Assembly: GCF_026988555.1 (NCBI RefSeq)
Contig: NZ_JALSLB010000027.1
Coordinates: 1 to 61,593, forward strand
Source of the DNA: Thermococcus sp.
GTDB taxonomy: Archaea > Methanobacteriota_B > Thermococci > Thermococcales > Thermococcaceae
Length of the DNA: 61,593 nt
Direction of reading: 5' to 3'
How positions within the stretch are numbered: the first letter of the stretch is position 1; every line of letters starts with the position of its first letter. A program made the position numbers and the translations under genes. Below, piece by piece: positions 28,265-36,150 of this stretch. Below the pieces are notes generated by a model. That model saw nothing but the letters and a program-made list of their open reading frames with translations, was not told the DNA's origin and ran no database searches.

Positions 28265-29422
28265 TTAAGCTGGCCATTCAATCTCCCTGAGATGTCTTAC
28301 CCTTTCCTCTATTGATGGGTGGTAGTTGAGCAGATTGAACCACTTTCCTGTTCTCTTTGGAGTCAGGTTTACCTCGGCAAGCTTTTCGAGGGTTCTTATG
28401 ACGGTTTTCTTTCCAACGACCTCTGCCGCGAACTCATCCGCCTTAAACTCGTTTCTCAGCGAGATTCTTCCCTGAATGATTACAAAGTAAATGACGTATG
28501 CGACACCAAAGGCTCCGAAGAACACCGCAGGGGATAGAATATCCACGCCGAGCTTTATCAGGGCAAAAACTACGCCCATCCAGAAACCAAACCAGCCAAT
28601 TGCAACGAGAAGGTTTATCCAAAGGTGTTTCCCCTTAATATGGCCTATCTCGTGGGCTATCACTGCCTTGATCTCCTCCGGCTTAAAGGTTTCGAGCATG
28701 TATTCCGTAACGAAGATGTACCTCGCGAAGGGAAGTATCCCAGTGACCCCGGCGTTTGCTATCCTGTACTCTTTCTTTCCGGTCACCCTTATGTCCTTCA
28801 CTCTGAAGCCAAGGCCTTCGCAGAACTTCAGAAGTTCGCTCCTCATGGGCTCGGGCATCGGTTTCGGTTTGCTGAAGAACCTCGTGAGATAGGGCGAAAG
28901 CGCGAAGAAGGCAATGATATAAACCACGAAGATGCCAAAGCTCGCGGGGGTGCTGTTCCTAACCCTATCAGGAAGGGCCGTATAGATGGCGAGCCATATG
29001 ATTCCCGGAAGAAGAATAAAGGCGAAGGCTTTGAGGATTCCCTTGACTATTTCCAGGGTTCTGATGCTCAATCCTTTCTCTCTGATTTCAATTTTTGAGG
29101 CAGCGAGTATTGTGAGTGCAATTGAAATCAGCAGGGGAGCAATAAGAATTCCCATAAAAATCAGGGCACCAAAAAACGGGCTGGAGATGTGCTCGGCGAG
29201 GGGTTCCATAACCTTTCCAATGATTCCCAACCCGATGACGGGTGGAAAATAAACTCCAACCGCGAGAAGGGTGCAGAACGTTATTCCCCTAACTCCCTTG
29301 TACATCTTTTCGTCGTCTGGAATGTCGCTCCCCAAAATTCTTTTTGTGTAAAGTTTCATAACCAGCGGCGGCACAACGACGGTTAACGCGGAAATTATGA
29401 TGAAGGTGAGGAGCCAGTGCAT
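28265..29422 (-). CDS. M48-family membrane zinc metalloprotease
   Basis: The 385-residue protein has several N-terminal membrane segments (LLTFIIISALTVVVPPLVM, GITFCTLLAVGVYFPPVIGLG, FFGALIFMGILIAPLLISIALT) and the zinc motif HEIGHIKGKH near residue 258. Two more spans follow (LLVAIGWFGFWMGVVFALI and a segment containing AYVIYFVII), then the third-ligand region NEFKADEFAAE. The layout matches CAAX prenyl protease 1 / Ste24-like M48 enzymes better than HtpX because of the larger N-terminal membrane part. Its substrate in archaea is unknown. The ATG 29422 has a GGGGGTGA site about 8 nt upstream. Confidence 0.85.
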   Translation of the reverse strand: MHWLLTFIIISALTVVVPPLVMKLYTKRILGSDIPDDEKMYKGVRGITFCTLLAVGVYFPPVIGLGIIGKVMEPLAEHISSPFFGALIFMGILIAPLLISIALTILAASKIEIREKGLSIRTLEIVKGILKAFAFILLPGIIWLAIYTALPDRVRNSTPASFGIFVVYIIAFFALSPYLTRFFSKPKPMPEPMRSELLKFCEGLGFRVKDIRVTGKKEYRIANAGVTGILPFARYIFVTEYMLETFKPEEIKAVIAHEIGHIKGKHLWINLLVAIGWFGFWMGVVFALIKLGVDILSPAVFFGAFGVAYVIYFVIIQGRISLRNEFKADEFAAEVVGKKTVIRTLEKLAEVNLTPKRTGKWFNLLNYHPSIEERVRHLREIEWPA

Positions 29423-29523
29423 ACATCATTCACCCCCTTGGACTACCCCGGGGCTATCATGGGAGTCCCCAATCCCAGCACATACTTGTTCCATGTCACC
29501 CCAGGACTTCATTGAATCCCCTC

Positions 29524-29685
29524 TCAATGATGCCTCCTGGGATTGTATTCGGTTAGTATGTATGTTAGAACAAAGAGAAGGGCTCCGCTCCAAGTTATAA
29601 CCCATCTCATGCTGAAGATTCCAAGCAGAATCAGCAGAGCCCCAGCAAGAAGCCCCGGATTCTCTATTAGTTTATCCAGATTCAT
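29524..29685 (-). CDS. Small two-span membrane protein
   Basis: ATG 29685 follows a GGTGA site and encodes 53 residues: a short N-terminus (MNLDKLIENPG), the hydrophobic segment LLAGALLILLGIFSM, WVITWSGALLFVLTYIL, and the tail TEYNPRRHH. Two membrane spans with a short turn are predicted. It lies about 100 nt upstream of the M48 protease gene on the same strand and could be co-transcribed with it. An A+T-rich stretch at 29721-29755 (AAATTTTTC followed by AATTAAAAAATTTTT) probably holds its promoter. Function unknown. Confidence 0.55.
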   Translation of the reverse strand: MNLDKLIENPGLLAGALLILLGIFSMRWVITWSGALLFVLTYILTEYNPRRHH

Positions 29686-29777
29686 CTTCGGTCACCCAAT
29701 GCTCAGGAAAGTGCCATTTACAATTTGTGAGAAATTTTTCAATTAAAAAATTTTTGGTTCAACTCTGGAAATGCTTC

Positions 29778-30170
29778 TCACTCAATCCTTAGCCTCCTCT
29801 CCTTAGGGATGTAGTTGTGCACCCTGCCTCCCCTCAACTTACCCGTTCCGAGGTAGTAACTTCCCCACTTCAGGATAACCCACCCCTCCAGCTCTGCATT
29901 AACCTCGATGTCCTCCCCGCTCAGGTAGCGCCTCGCCCTCTCGTCGTCGAGCTCGACGACGTTCTTGGTCGCTTTTGGCCCGACGAGGAAAGAGCCCTCT
30001 ATGCTCAGCCTTATCCCATCCGCTTCGATCCTCCCGAAGTATATTCCCCTGTCTGTCCTGACTTTGGGGTCAAATCCGCACGGCCGGTATGCGTATATCT
30101 TCCTGCTTCCCCGGATTTCATAAATCAGCCCGGGGGCATGGCCAAACTGCTCTATCAAAGCCCTTCTCAC
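29778..30170 (-). CDS. PUA-like RNA-binding protein coupled to the NSUN methyltransferase
   Basis: The start is a GTG at 30170 that overlaps the TGA of the upstream methyltransferase gene as GTGA. The 130-residue product has IYEIRGSRKIYAYRP, GIYFGRIEADGIRLSIEGSFLVG, the YLSGEDIEV segment and VILKWGSYYLGTGKL. This pattern resembles the C-terminal PUA-like region that is fused to m5C methyltransferases in other organisms (RsmF/NSUN type). It probably helps the enzyme at 30167 bind its RNA. An upstream in-frame ATG would run well into the methyltransferase gene and is rejected. Confidence 0.7.
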   Translation of the reverse strand: MRRALIEQFGHAPGLIYEIRGSRKIYAYRPCGFDPKVRTDRGIYFGRIEADGIRLSIEGSFLVGPKATKNVVELDDERARRYLSGEDIEVNAELEGWVILKWGSYYLGTGKLRGGRVHNYIPKERRLRIE

Positions 30171-31090
30171 GGCTTCACTATCTTCGCCACGAAGAAGGCC
30201 TCGCTGTCGTTGTCCTGCGGGTGCAGCCTGAGGCATTTGCTCACCTCCTCCGAGTATTTCCTCCCCTCAAACTCAAGAACCGGCTCGCTTGATTTTAGGG
30301 GAAGCTGAATCCTCTCAATCTCCGCATCCGTTTTCTTCAGGAGGTAATCCACCACCTCCTCATTTTCAATCGGGTCAATCGTGCATGTCGAATAAACCAA
30401 AACACCGCCGGGTTTTAACGCCCTGTAGGCGGCAAGAATAAGTCTTTTCTGGATGTTTGAGTATCTCAGAGCTGTTTTAAGCTGCCACTCCCTCAGGAAC
30501 CTGAAGCTCTTCCTCACCATTCCGACGCTTGAGCATGGCGCATCGAGGAGAATCCTGTCAAAGGTGTTATCGAACCTCCCGAAATAGCGGCCGTCCTTTA
30601 TCGTGACCCTCGCATTCAGCACCCCCATCCTGTTAAGGTTTGCTATGAGGACATTTACGCGTCCCTTCTTCATGTCATTTGCAATCAGGCAGCCTCCGTT
30701 CTTCATGTACTGTGCCATCTGACCGGTCTTTGAACCCGGCGCGGCGGCCATGTCGAGGACCAGCTCACCCGGCTTCGGATCGAGGACAACTGGAGGTATC
30801 ATGGAACTCGCTTCCTGGCCGAAGATTAGGCCAAGACCATGCTCAGGAACGCCAGCGAGGTTGTCCGAATTTATAAAGAAACCCTCCTCGACCCATGGAA
30901 CCGGTTCAAGCTCGAACTCCTCGCTAAGCCTCTCAACGACCACATCAAGAGGCGCCTTGAGGGTGTTGACCCTTATGCTCTGCCGCAGGGATCGAATTAT
31001 GAACTCCCAGAACTCGTCGGTATCTTCGAGCAGGGAGTAGCGCTCGTAGAATTTACGGTTTGCTTCACGCACGATGTCTCTCGCACTCAT
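30167..31090 (-). CDS. NOL1/NOP2/Sun-family RNA m5C methyltransferase
   Basis: The 307-residue enzyme uses S-adenosylmethionine to methylate cytosine C5 in tRNA or rRNA. Visible motifs are the SAM-binding LDMAAAPGSKTGQMAQ near residue 115, VTIKDGRYFG, the motif IV catalytic DAPCSSVGMVRKS and the motif VI cysteine in LVYSTCTIDPIENE. It has a short N-terminal domain with LRQSIRVNTLK. Its operon partners are archease, 10 nt upstream, and the PUA-like protein, which overlaps its stop. In Pyrococcus abyssi archease was shown to affect the specificity of such a tRNA m5C methyltransferase, so the arrangement is functionally meaningful. Confidence 0.93.
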   Translation of the reverse strand: MSARDIVREANRKFYERYSLLEDTDEFWEFIIRSLRQSIRVNTLKAPLDVVVERLSEEFELEPVPWVEEGFFINSDNLAGVPEHGLGLIFGQEASSMIPPVVLDPKPGELVLDMAAAPGSKTGQMAQYMKNGGCLIANDMKKGRVNVLIANLNRMGVLNARVTIKDGRYFGRFDNTFDRILLDAPCSSVGMVRKSFRFLREWQLKTALRYSNIQKRLILAAYRALKPGGVLVYSTCTIDPIENEEVVDYLLKKTDAEIERIQLPLKSSEPVLEFEGRKYSEEVSKCLRLHPQDNDSEAFFVAKIVKP

Positions 31091-31099
31091 GAAACCACC

Positions 31100-31528
31100 T
31101 CATATGTCCGGAACAAGCTGCGCCATCCACCTGCCATCTGGCAATTTCTCAATCCTCATTTCGTGGTAGGTTATCGCCTTCACCTCTTCCTTTGGCTCGT
31201 GCCTTTCGTAGTCGAGGGGTTCACCACACACCTTTGCCTTAAGCCAATAGCCGTTTTCGTTCTCCTGCATCTGAACTCTAACATCCCCAAAGACCAGCCC
31301 CTCCATGTCGTGGAGCACGAGAAGCTCCTCAAGGAAGCTGTAGAGGAGCGCCATCAGGTCCTCGCCCTCAACTTCAACCTCTCGGCATTCTCTGCTCTTC
31401 ACCTTCCTTACGTTGACCATCACGTCAAAGAGCGCCAGCGCAACGGCCTCAAAGGCCCCCCTCAGGGTATCACCGTACCCCCTGATACCAACATCAGCGG
31501 TGTGCTCGTAGTGTTCCCAATTCCGCAT
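31100..31528 (-). CDS. Archease
   Basis: Archease is a small chaperone-like protein that stimulates RtcB guanylylation and ligation and also modulates an m5C methyltransferase. The 142-residue product has the family features [19 protein letters not shown] with the metal-binding His and Asp near the N-terminus. A central [17 protein letters not shown] follows, and the C-terminal [13 protein letters not shown] ends near LVPDI with the third ligand. It heads the operon archease, methyltransferase, PUA-like protein, and rtcB lies about 3 kb downstream on the same strand, so both known partners are encoded nearby. Confidence 0.95.
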   Translation of the reverse strand: MRNWEHYEHTADVGIRGYGDTLRGAFEAVALALFDVMVNVRKVKSRECREVEVEGEDLMALLYSFLEELLVLHDMEGLVFGDVRVQMQENENGYWLKAKVCGEPLDYERHEPKEEVKAITYHEMRIEKLPDGRWMAQLVPDI

Positions 31529-31585
31529 ACCTCCACCCCCAGAAGGCTTATAGGGACGGAGGTTTATTAGCCTACGGGTGAGAAA

Positions 31586-32446
31586 ATGAGGGAGACAACG
31601 CCTCGGAAAATAATCGAGATGAAGGGTAAGGAACCGGTAGTTATGGTTACTGCTTACGATTACCCCTCGGCTCTGATAGCCGATAGAGCCGGGATGGATA
31701 TAATCTTCGTCGGTGACTCACTGGGGATGGTGGTTTACGGAGAGGAAAACACGCTGAACGTCACGATGGAGCAGATGATCCTCCACACCAGGGCGGCCTC
31801 AAAGGCCGTCAGGAGGGCACTCGTTCTGGCGGACATGCCCTTCGGGAGCTATGAAGTGGACACCGAGGATGGTGTCAGAAACGCGGTTAGACTCATACAG
31901 GCCGGGGCGGACGCGGTGAAGATCGAGGGCGGTTACGATCACCGAAAGCTCGTGAGGAAGCTGGTTCGCATGGGCATTCCCGTTATGGGGCACACTGGTC
32001 TAACACCACAACGCTACCTCCGCCTGGGTGGATACAGGCTCATGGGCGAAGCCGAAGAGGAGATCGAGGAGATCCTCCGCGACGCCAAGGCACTGGAGAG
32101 GGCTGGGGCCTTCGCGGTAGTCATCGAGTTCACACTGGCGGACGTTGCGAAGCTCGTAACCGAAGAGGTCTCAATACCCACCATCGGAATTGGGGCCGGC
32201 CCCTATGTCGATGGACAGGTTCTCGTCTGGCACGACCTCCTTGGAATATATGATAACACACCCCCGTTTGTGAAGAAATACGCCGATATTGGTTCAATGA
32301 TTCAGCTTGCCCTAGAGAACTACCGCGAGGATGTTAAAGGGCTCCAGTTCCCGGGCAGGGAGCACTACTGGGAATACCTCGACAAGAACGACTTTGAGAG
32401 AAAGAAACGAAGAGTTCTTGAAAGGCTGGAAGAGGAAGGGCTATGA
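31586..32446 (+). CDS. panB: 3-methyl-2-oxobutanoate hydroxymethyltransferase PanB
   Basis: PanB makes ketopantoate from 2-oxoisovalerate and methylene-tetrahydropterin in coenzyme A synthesis. The 286-residue protein has [21 protein letters not shown], the Mg-binding [31 protein letters not shown] and [18 protein letters not shown] with HTGLTPQ between. All metal and substrate residues expected for the family are in place. In Thermococcus kodakarensis this enzyme was shown to function in CoA biosynthesis using the archaeal kinase/synthetase route. It overlaps the glycosyltransferase start by ATGA, so the two are co-transcribed. Confidence 0.97.
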   Translation: MRETTPRKIIEMKGKEPVVMVTAYDYPSALIADRAGMDIIFVGDSLGMVVYGEENTLNVTMEQMILHTRAASKAVRRALVLADMPFGSYEVDTEDGVRNAVRLIQAGADAVKIEGGYDHRKLVRKLVRMGIPVMGHTGLTPQRYLRLGGYRLMGEAEEEIEEILRDAKALERAGAFAVVIEFTLADVAKLVTEEVSIPTIGIGAGPYVDGQVLVWHDLLGIYDNTPPFVKKYADIGSMIQLALENYREDVKGLQFPGREHYWEYLDKNDFERKKRRVLERLEEEGL

Positions 32447-33108
32447 CCGGGGGAAAGAGAATAAGCATTGTCGTACCCGCGTACAATGAAGAAAAGCGGC
32501 TTCCGGAGGTCCTCAAGCGGGTACCTGATTTCGTCGATGAGTTAATCGTTGTCGACGACGGCAGCACGGACGGAACTTACAGTACTGCCCTTAAGATGGC
32601 GGAGGAGGATCCGCGTGTGGTGCCGATCAGGCTTGAGGAGAACTGTGGTAAAGGTTGTGCCATGAGGGAGGGAATTAAACACGCAAGGGGAGACGTGGTA
32701 GTGTTCATGGATGCCGACGGACAGCACCTCCCGGAGGAGATAGGTAAACTCGTGGGACCAATAGTGCAGGGAGAAGCGGACGTTGTTATCGGGGCACGGA
32801 GGCTTGAGGTACAGGGAAAGCGACCCATCCACCGACGGCTCAGCAACATGATCACCACACGGTTGCTCAGACTGAAGCTTGGAACGTACGTGTACGACAC
32901 TCAAAGCGGTTTCCGGGCATACCGAAGGGAATTCCTACCTAGAATAGAGAGCAGCAGGTATGAGGTCGAGAGTGAGATGCTGATAAAAGCTGTCAAAATG
33001 GGGGCCCGCATAAGGGAAGTACCCGTGAGCATGGTATACGGGGTTGAAACCGGCCATTTCAAGGTTGAGGATGTTTTCAGATTCTTGTACGCCCTCATCA
33101 AGTTCTGA
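32443..33108 (+). CDS. Family 2 glycosyltransferase (dolichyl-phosphate sugar synthase-like)
   Basis: The 221-residue protein begins [21 protein letters not shown], the GT2 nucleotide-binding start. It continues with [28 protein letters not shown] (the DxD-type metal site) and GARRLE. The domain ends near [15 protein letters not shown], followed by VPVSMVYG. No membrane helix is visible after the catalytic domain, so it resembles the soluble dolichol-phosphate mannose synthase type. It likely transfers a sugar from a nucleotide donor to a lipid phosphate used in surface glycosylation, which fits the glycosylated surface proteins in this window. The exact sugar is unknown. Confidence 0.85.
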   Translation: MTGGKRISIVVPAYNEEKRLPEVLKRVPDFVDELIVVDDGSTDGTYSTALKMAEEDPRVVPIRLEENCGKGCAMREGIKHARGDVVVFMDADGQHLPEEIGKLVGPIVQGEADVVIGARRLEVQGKRPIHRRLSNMITTRLLRLKLGTYVYDTQSGFRAYRREFLPRIESSRYEVESEMLIKAVKMGARIREVPVSMVYGVETGHFKVEDVFRFLYALIKF

Positions 33109-33365
33109 GTCGCTTTTCATCTTTACAGCGCCCACGATCCCTGACACCGGGAGTGAAGAGGTGATGAAACTGCCCCGTACCCCTTACCCCACCACTTCCT
33201 CTTAAAAAATCCCCGGAAAATCATTAGAACTTCTACAAATCCCTATAGTCACAGAAATCCGGGTAAATTCCCCCTCTCTTGGAGTTTGTTCAATTTAATG
33301 GACATGTTACAGATTATGAAGATATAAGTAATAAAAAACAATAAAATTAAGACTTAAAGTCACAA

Positions 33366-33376
33366 GATTTAAATAC
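33366..33376 (+). promoter_or_regulatory. TATA box of the 33409 gene
   Basis: GATTTAAATAC sits about 30 nt before the expected start near 33396, and a run of G just before ATG 33409 provides the ribosome site. The rest of the 300-bp gap from 33109 is A+T rich toward its right end. I see no gene, RNA or repeat in it; a 14-codon ORF after GGTGATGA at 33162 is not convincing. Confidence 0.6.
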
Positions 33377-33408
33377 AGTGATAACAAGATTACAATGGGG
33401 GGGTAGGG

Positions 33409-33840
33409 ATGGCAGCGACAACCACTAGGGTCCTTAAGACAAAGAAAGCAGAGGTGTTTGGGTTCACGATTCTACTCATCGGGGCTATTCTCATATCCAC
33501 CATATTATTGGGGGCTTCATACAGCTCCCAGAGGAAAATCGTGATACCCCCAGGAGGATACTACGTGTACAAACTAAGCGGACACGAATGGAGTATGATA
33601 CAATTCTCCATGAGGTCGAATGAGCCGGTGACCGTATGCATCACAGACGAGACGGGATTTAGAATACTAAAATCCGGCGACGGGGCCCTGTGTTTATTCA
33701 AAGTAGACGGTGCCACTCGTATAGATAAAGTCTGGAGGTTTCCCAAGAACGGTCCAATGTACATGGTGATAATCCCAGACTCAAAAGAGGACCCCGTTTC
33801 AATCTCCCTCCGTGTGAAGGGCGGGCTGATTCTGTGGTGA
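33409..33840 (+). CDS. Membrane-anchored protein of unknown function
   Basis: The 143-residue product starts with a basic stretch (ATTTRVLKTKKAEV), followed by one membrane segment, GFTILLIGAILISTILLGA at about residues 18-36, and then a domain of about 100 residues that is probably extracellular and beta-rich (KIVIPPGGYYVYKLSGHEW, PVTVCITDETGF, SISLRVKG). Two cysteines could form a disulphide. This topology resembles small pseudopilin-like or surface proteins, but no class III signal sequence is obvious. It is a single-gene unit with its own TATA box. Confidence 0.6.
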   Translation: MAATTTRVLKTKKAEVFGFTILLIGAILISTILLGASYSSQRKIVIPPGGYYVYKLSGHEWSMIQFSMRSNEPVTVCITDETGFRILKSGDGALCLFKVDGATRIDKVWRFPKNGPMYMVIIPDSKEDPVSISLRVKGGLILW

Positions 33841-33909
33841 GCTGCAATGGGGGGATAGTCCACGAGGGCTTCTTCCGAAGTAAGGGATTTGAGAAAGGGA
33901 CGAAGATTG

Positions 33910-33986
33910 TGGAGCCGGGAGCGGGATTTGAACCCGCGACCTGCGGATTACGAGTCCGCCGCCCTGCCGAGCTAGGCTACCCCGGC
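33910..33986 (-). tRNA. tRNA-Thr (anticodon CGU)
   Basis: On the minus strand the acceptor stem GCCGGGG pairs with TCCCGGC. The anticodon stem-loop is GCGGA-CTCGTAA-TCCGC with anticodon CGT at positions 34-36, and the T arm is GCGGG-TTCAAAT-CCCGC. The discriminator is U and the 3' CCA is encoded. No intron is present. A TATA element (CTTATAAA on the minus strand, 34015-34022) lies at the expected distance upstream. CGU reads ACG threonine codons. Confidence 0.97.
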
Positions 33987-34041
33987 ACGACCGATGCATT
34001 GGAGGTAGGCTAGGTTTATAAGTTTTTCCCGGCCTTCAAAC

Positions 34042-34860
34042 CTAAGGTTTAGGGGTGTGGATGGCGAGAAGTAGCACCGATAGGCCCACAAGGAGCCCAA
34101 CCACCGTCACCCGCTGGATGTGAGAAACCCCCATCTCCCTGATGCTCTCCGGTACTTTAAGCGTGTGTCCACTGGTGACTTTCACGATGATGAAAGCAAG
34201 CAGGATACCCGCCACTGCGTCGTATACCCAGTGATGCCCCAAGAGAACCGTCGCAAAGGGTATCATCAGGTTCAACAGAATCAGGAATTTTGCCCAAATT
34301 TTATCCCTGTGGTGCCATATAGTCAGCAGATTTATCATCGCAACGGTGTTGTGAAGTGAGGGAAAGACGAACTCCTGCCGGGTGAGGTAGGTGTTGTCCA
34401 GGTAGAATCCGGGGATGTGATAGACGTAGTGGGGGGCATAAACGTGGAAGATTGAGTAGATCAACCCGCATGAAACATAGGCCAGCAGGTACCTCACGGC
34501 AAGCTCATCGGATGCCTTTAAGTCCCTCCAGTAAATCAGCATGAAAAAGACGGTGAGGGCTATCGAACCCGTGAAACCGATGTAGTACGTTACCCTCAGG
34601 GTGATGTAGAGGGGAGGAATGGAGTGGGTGAACCGTACCACGGAGAGGACAAAGGACTTCGAGGTGAGCGGCAACCTCAGGAGCTCCTGGGTTACGTTCC
34701 TGCTGTGGTTTTGGATGAGCCCGTAGGCGACGGTAAACGCGATCCATCCAAGGTACAGTAGAAGAAGGACGTTCAAACGGACCAATACCTCTTTGTCGTT
34801 AAGCGAGGACTTCACCACCCGAGCAGTGCTGGCAAGCACGTCCTTCACCCTTCCCGCCAT
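34042..34860 (-). CDS. PAP2-superfamily membrane phosphatase or lipid transferase
   Basis: The 272-residue protein has about six membrane spans and the PAP2 signature in two parts: FPSLHNTVAM near residue 165 (PSxH) and LLGHHWVYDAVAG, which corresponds to SRxxxxxHxxxD although the Ser-Arg is replaced by LG. The first motif KxxxxxxRP is not apparent. It is close to the inositol phosphorylceramide synthase-like (PAP2_3) group, which handles lipid or inositol-phosphate substrates. The reduced motif leaves open whether it acts as a phosphatase or a transferase. A TATA element (GTTTAAATATAA near 34890-34902) is present upstream. Confidence 0.8.
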   Translation of the reverse strand: MAGRVKDVLASTARVVKSSLNDKEVLVRLNVLLLLYLGWIAFTVAYGLIQNHSRNVTQELLRLPLTSKSFVLSVVRFTHSIPPLYITLRVTYYIGFTGSIALTVFFMLIYWRDLKASDELAVRYLLAYVSCGLIYSIFHVYAPHYVYHIPGFYLDNTYLTRQEFVFPSLHNTVAMINLLTIWHHRDKIWAKFLILLNLMIPFATVLLGHHWVYDAVAGILLAFIIVKVTSGHTLKVPESIREMGVSHIQRVTVVGLLVGLSVLLLAIHTPKP

Positions 34861-35015
34861 TTCTGATCAACCGCTCCAACTTATCGAAGGTTATATTTAA
34901 ACTTTTCTGAGTTGTACTGTGACATGTCAACAATTTTAACGGGCTTCATCTATCCGATTAGCCCTTGTTCACAACCTTTTTATGGGTTCCGGTGTAACGT
35001 CCCCCGGTGAGTGAA

Positions 35016-35468
35016 ATGGAAGCAGTTGTCCCCAACTTTGGGAGAATCTCATTTAAGAATGTACTTTTTGACCTCAACGGCACTCTGGGGGAAGAAGGGC
35101 ATTTAGAGGGGGAGGTTAGACGTCTCATTGAAAGGCTCGCGGATAAATACACGGTCGTCGTTCTGAGCGCGGACACCTTTGGAACGCTGGAGGAGGAGTT
35201 TAAAGGACTTCCCGTGAGGATTGAGAGGGTTTCCAGCGGCACTGAGAAAGCCATGATAGCCGAGGGCTACAAACCCTACGCCGCGGTCGGAAACGGCAAC
35301 AACGACGTGGCCATGCTCGAAGGTGCAGAGCTTGCTTTCTGTGTGATAGGGCCGGAGGGAGCGAGCATAGATGCTCTCCTGGCGAGCGACGTAGTGGTGA
35401 GGGACGTTAAGGACGCCATAGGCATGCTCCTCGATGAGAAGAAGCTCACAGCGACCCTGAGAGGGTGA
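35016..35468 (+). CDS. HAD-superfamily hydrolase related to soluble P-type ATPase domains
   Basis: The 150-residue protein has the HAD motif I as FDLNGTLGEEG, where the second Asp is Asn, motif II in VVLSADTFGT, and motif IV GNGNNDVAMLEGAELAF. It lacks a cap domain and matches the small archaeal family of soluble P-type ATPase-like HAD proteins (COG4087). It may be a phosphatase, but the substrate is unknown. The start at ATG 35016 has GGTGAG 4 nt upstream and a TATA-like CTTTTTATGG about 35 nt before it. The next gene begins 4 nt after its stop. Confidence 0.8.
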   Translation: MEAVVPNFGRISFKNVLFDLNGTLGEEGHLEGEVRRLIERLADKYTVVVLSADTFGTLEEEFKGLPVRIERVSSGTEKAMIAEGYKPYAAVGNGNNDVAMLEGAELAFCVIGPEGASIDALLASDVVVRDVKDAIGMLLDEKKLTATLRG

Positions 35469-35471
35469 ACT

Positions 35472-36101
35472 ATGGACTACAGAACGCTGAAGGGTATCGG
35501 AACGGCGGAGCTGGTGATCAAGAAGTCCGTCTTCATAGGCTACGCCTTGCCAGCGAAGACGGAAGAAGAGGCCAAGGCCTTCATCTCAAAAATCAAGGCC
35601 CACCACAGCGATGCAACGCACAACGTCTCCGCATACCTCATCAACGACGGAAAGAACTTTGCGGTTCGCTACGATGACGACGGCGAGCCCAAAGGCTCTG
35701 CCGGAAAACCGGTTCTCAAGGTAATCCAGAATAAAGGTCTCAGTAACGTTGTGGTCGTCGTTACCCGCTACTTCGGTGGCATACAACTCGGCTACGGGGG
35801 TCTGATTAAGGCGTACAGCGATGCGGCCAGTTTGGCCATTGAGAACGCGGGTATAGTCGAGGTTTACGAGACGGAGCGCTTCCAGGTTGCATTACCCTAC
35901 AGCCTCTTTCACCCCGTCAGAGAGACCGTTGAGAATTCCGGCGGGAGGGTCGTTGGGGAAGAGTACGGCGAGCTGGTAACCTTCACCGTCGAGACGAGAA
36001 AGGGGGAGGCGGAAAAGCTGATGGAGCTTTTGACGGAGAGGACGAGAGGGAGGGTTAGACTAAGGTCCCTCTTCATGAGCTCGTTTGAGGGCAACCTTTA
36101 A
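35472..36101 (+). CDS. YigZ/IMPACT-family protein
   Basis: The 209-residue protein has the IMPACT/YigZ N-terminal domain: KKSVFIGYALPAKTEEEA, HNVSAYLI, YDDDGEPKGSAGKPVL and VVVTRYFGGIQLGYGGLIKAY, all typical of the family. A small C-terminal domain with a DUF1949-like ferredoxin fold follows. Eukaryotic IMPACT regulates the translation kinase GCN2; the bacterial and archaeal proteins are thought to bind nucleic acid or act in translation, and their role is not established. It is translationally coupled to the HAD gene. Confidence 0.9.
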   Translation: MDYRTLKGIGTAELVIKKSVFIGYALPAKTEEEAKAFISKIKAHHSDATHNVSAYLINDGKNFAVRYDDDGEPKGSAGKPVLKVIQNKGLSNVVVVVTRYFGGIQLGYGGLIKAYSDAASLAIENAGIVEVYETERFQVALPYSLFHPVRETVENSGGRVVGEEYGELVTFTVETRKGEAEKLMELLTERTRGRVRLRSLFMSSFEGNL

Positions 36102-36103
36102 AT

Positions 36104-36150
36104 TTACACGGTATGTAATTTACATGGGGTGTAAATTACATGGGGTGTAA
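36104..36150. promoter_or_regulatory. Three tandem 15-bp palindromic operators
   Basis: The palindrome TTACA-N5-TGTAA occurs three times with an exact 16-bp period, beginning at 36104, 36120 and 36136. The spacers are CGGTA, TGGGG and TGGGG. A TATA-like TTTAAATTT (36097-36105) precedes them, so the sites cover the transcription start and the beginning of the downstream ATPase gene. A repressor bound cooperatively along one DNA face is the obvious reading. Confidence 0.65.

Noticed and set aside
33162-33215. C/D-like box sequence GTGATGA after the glycosyltransferase gene
   Set aside because: There is no matching D box at the right distance and no C/D' pair, and the 14-codon ORF it could start is not convincing.
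34920-34929. TGACATGTCA palindrome upstream of the PAP2 gene
   Set aside because: A single 10-bp palindrome without a second copy near a promoter may be chance; the position upstream of the TATA box gives no clear role.
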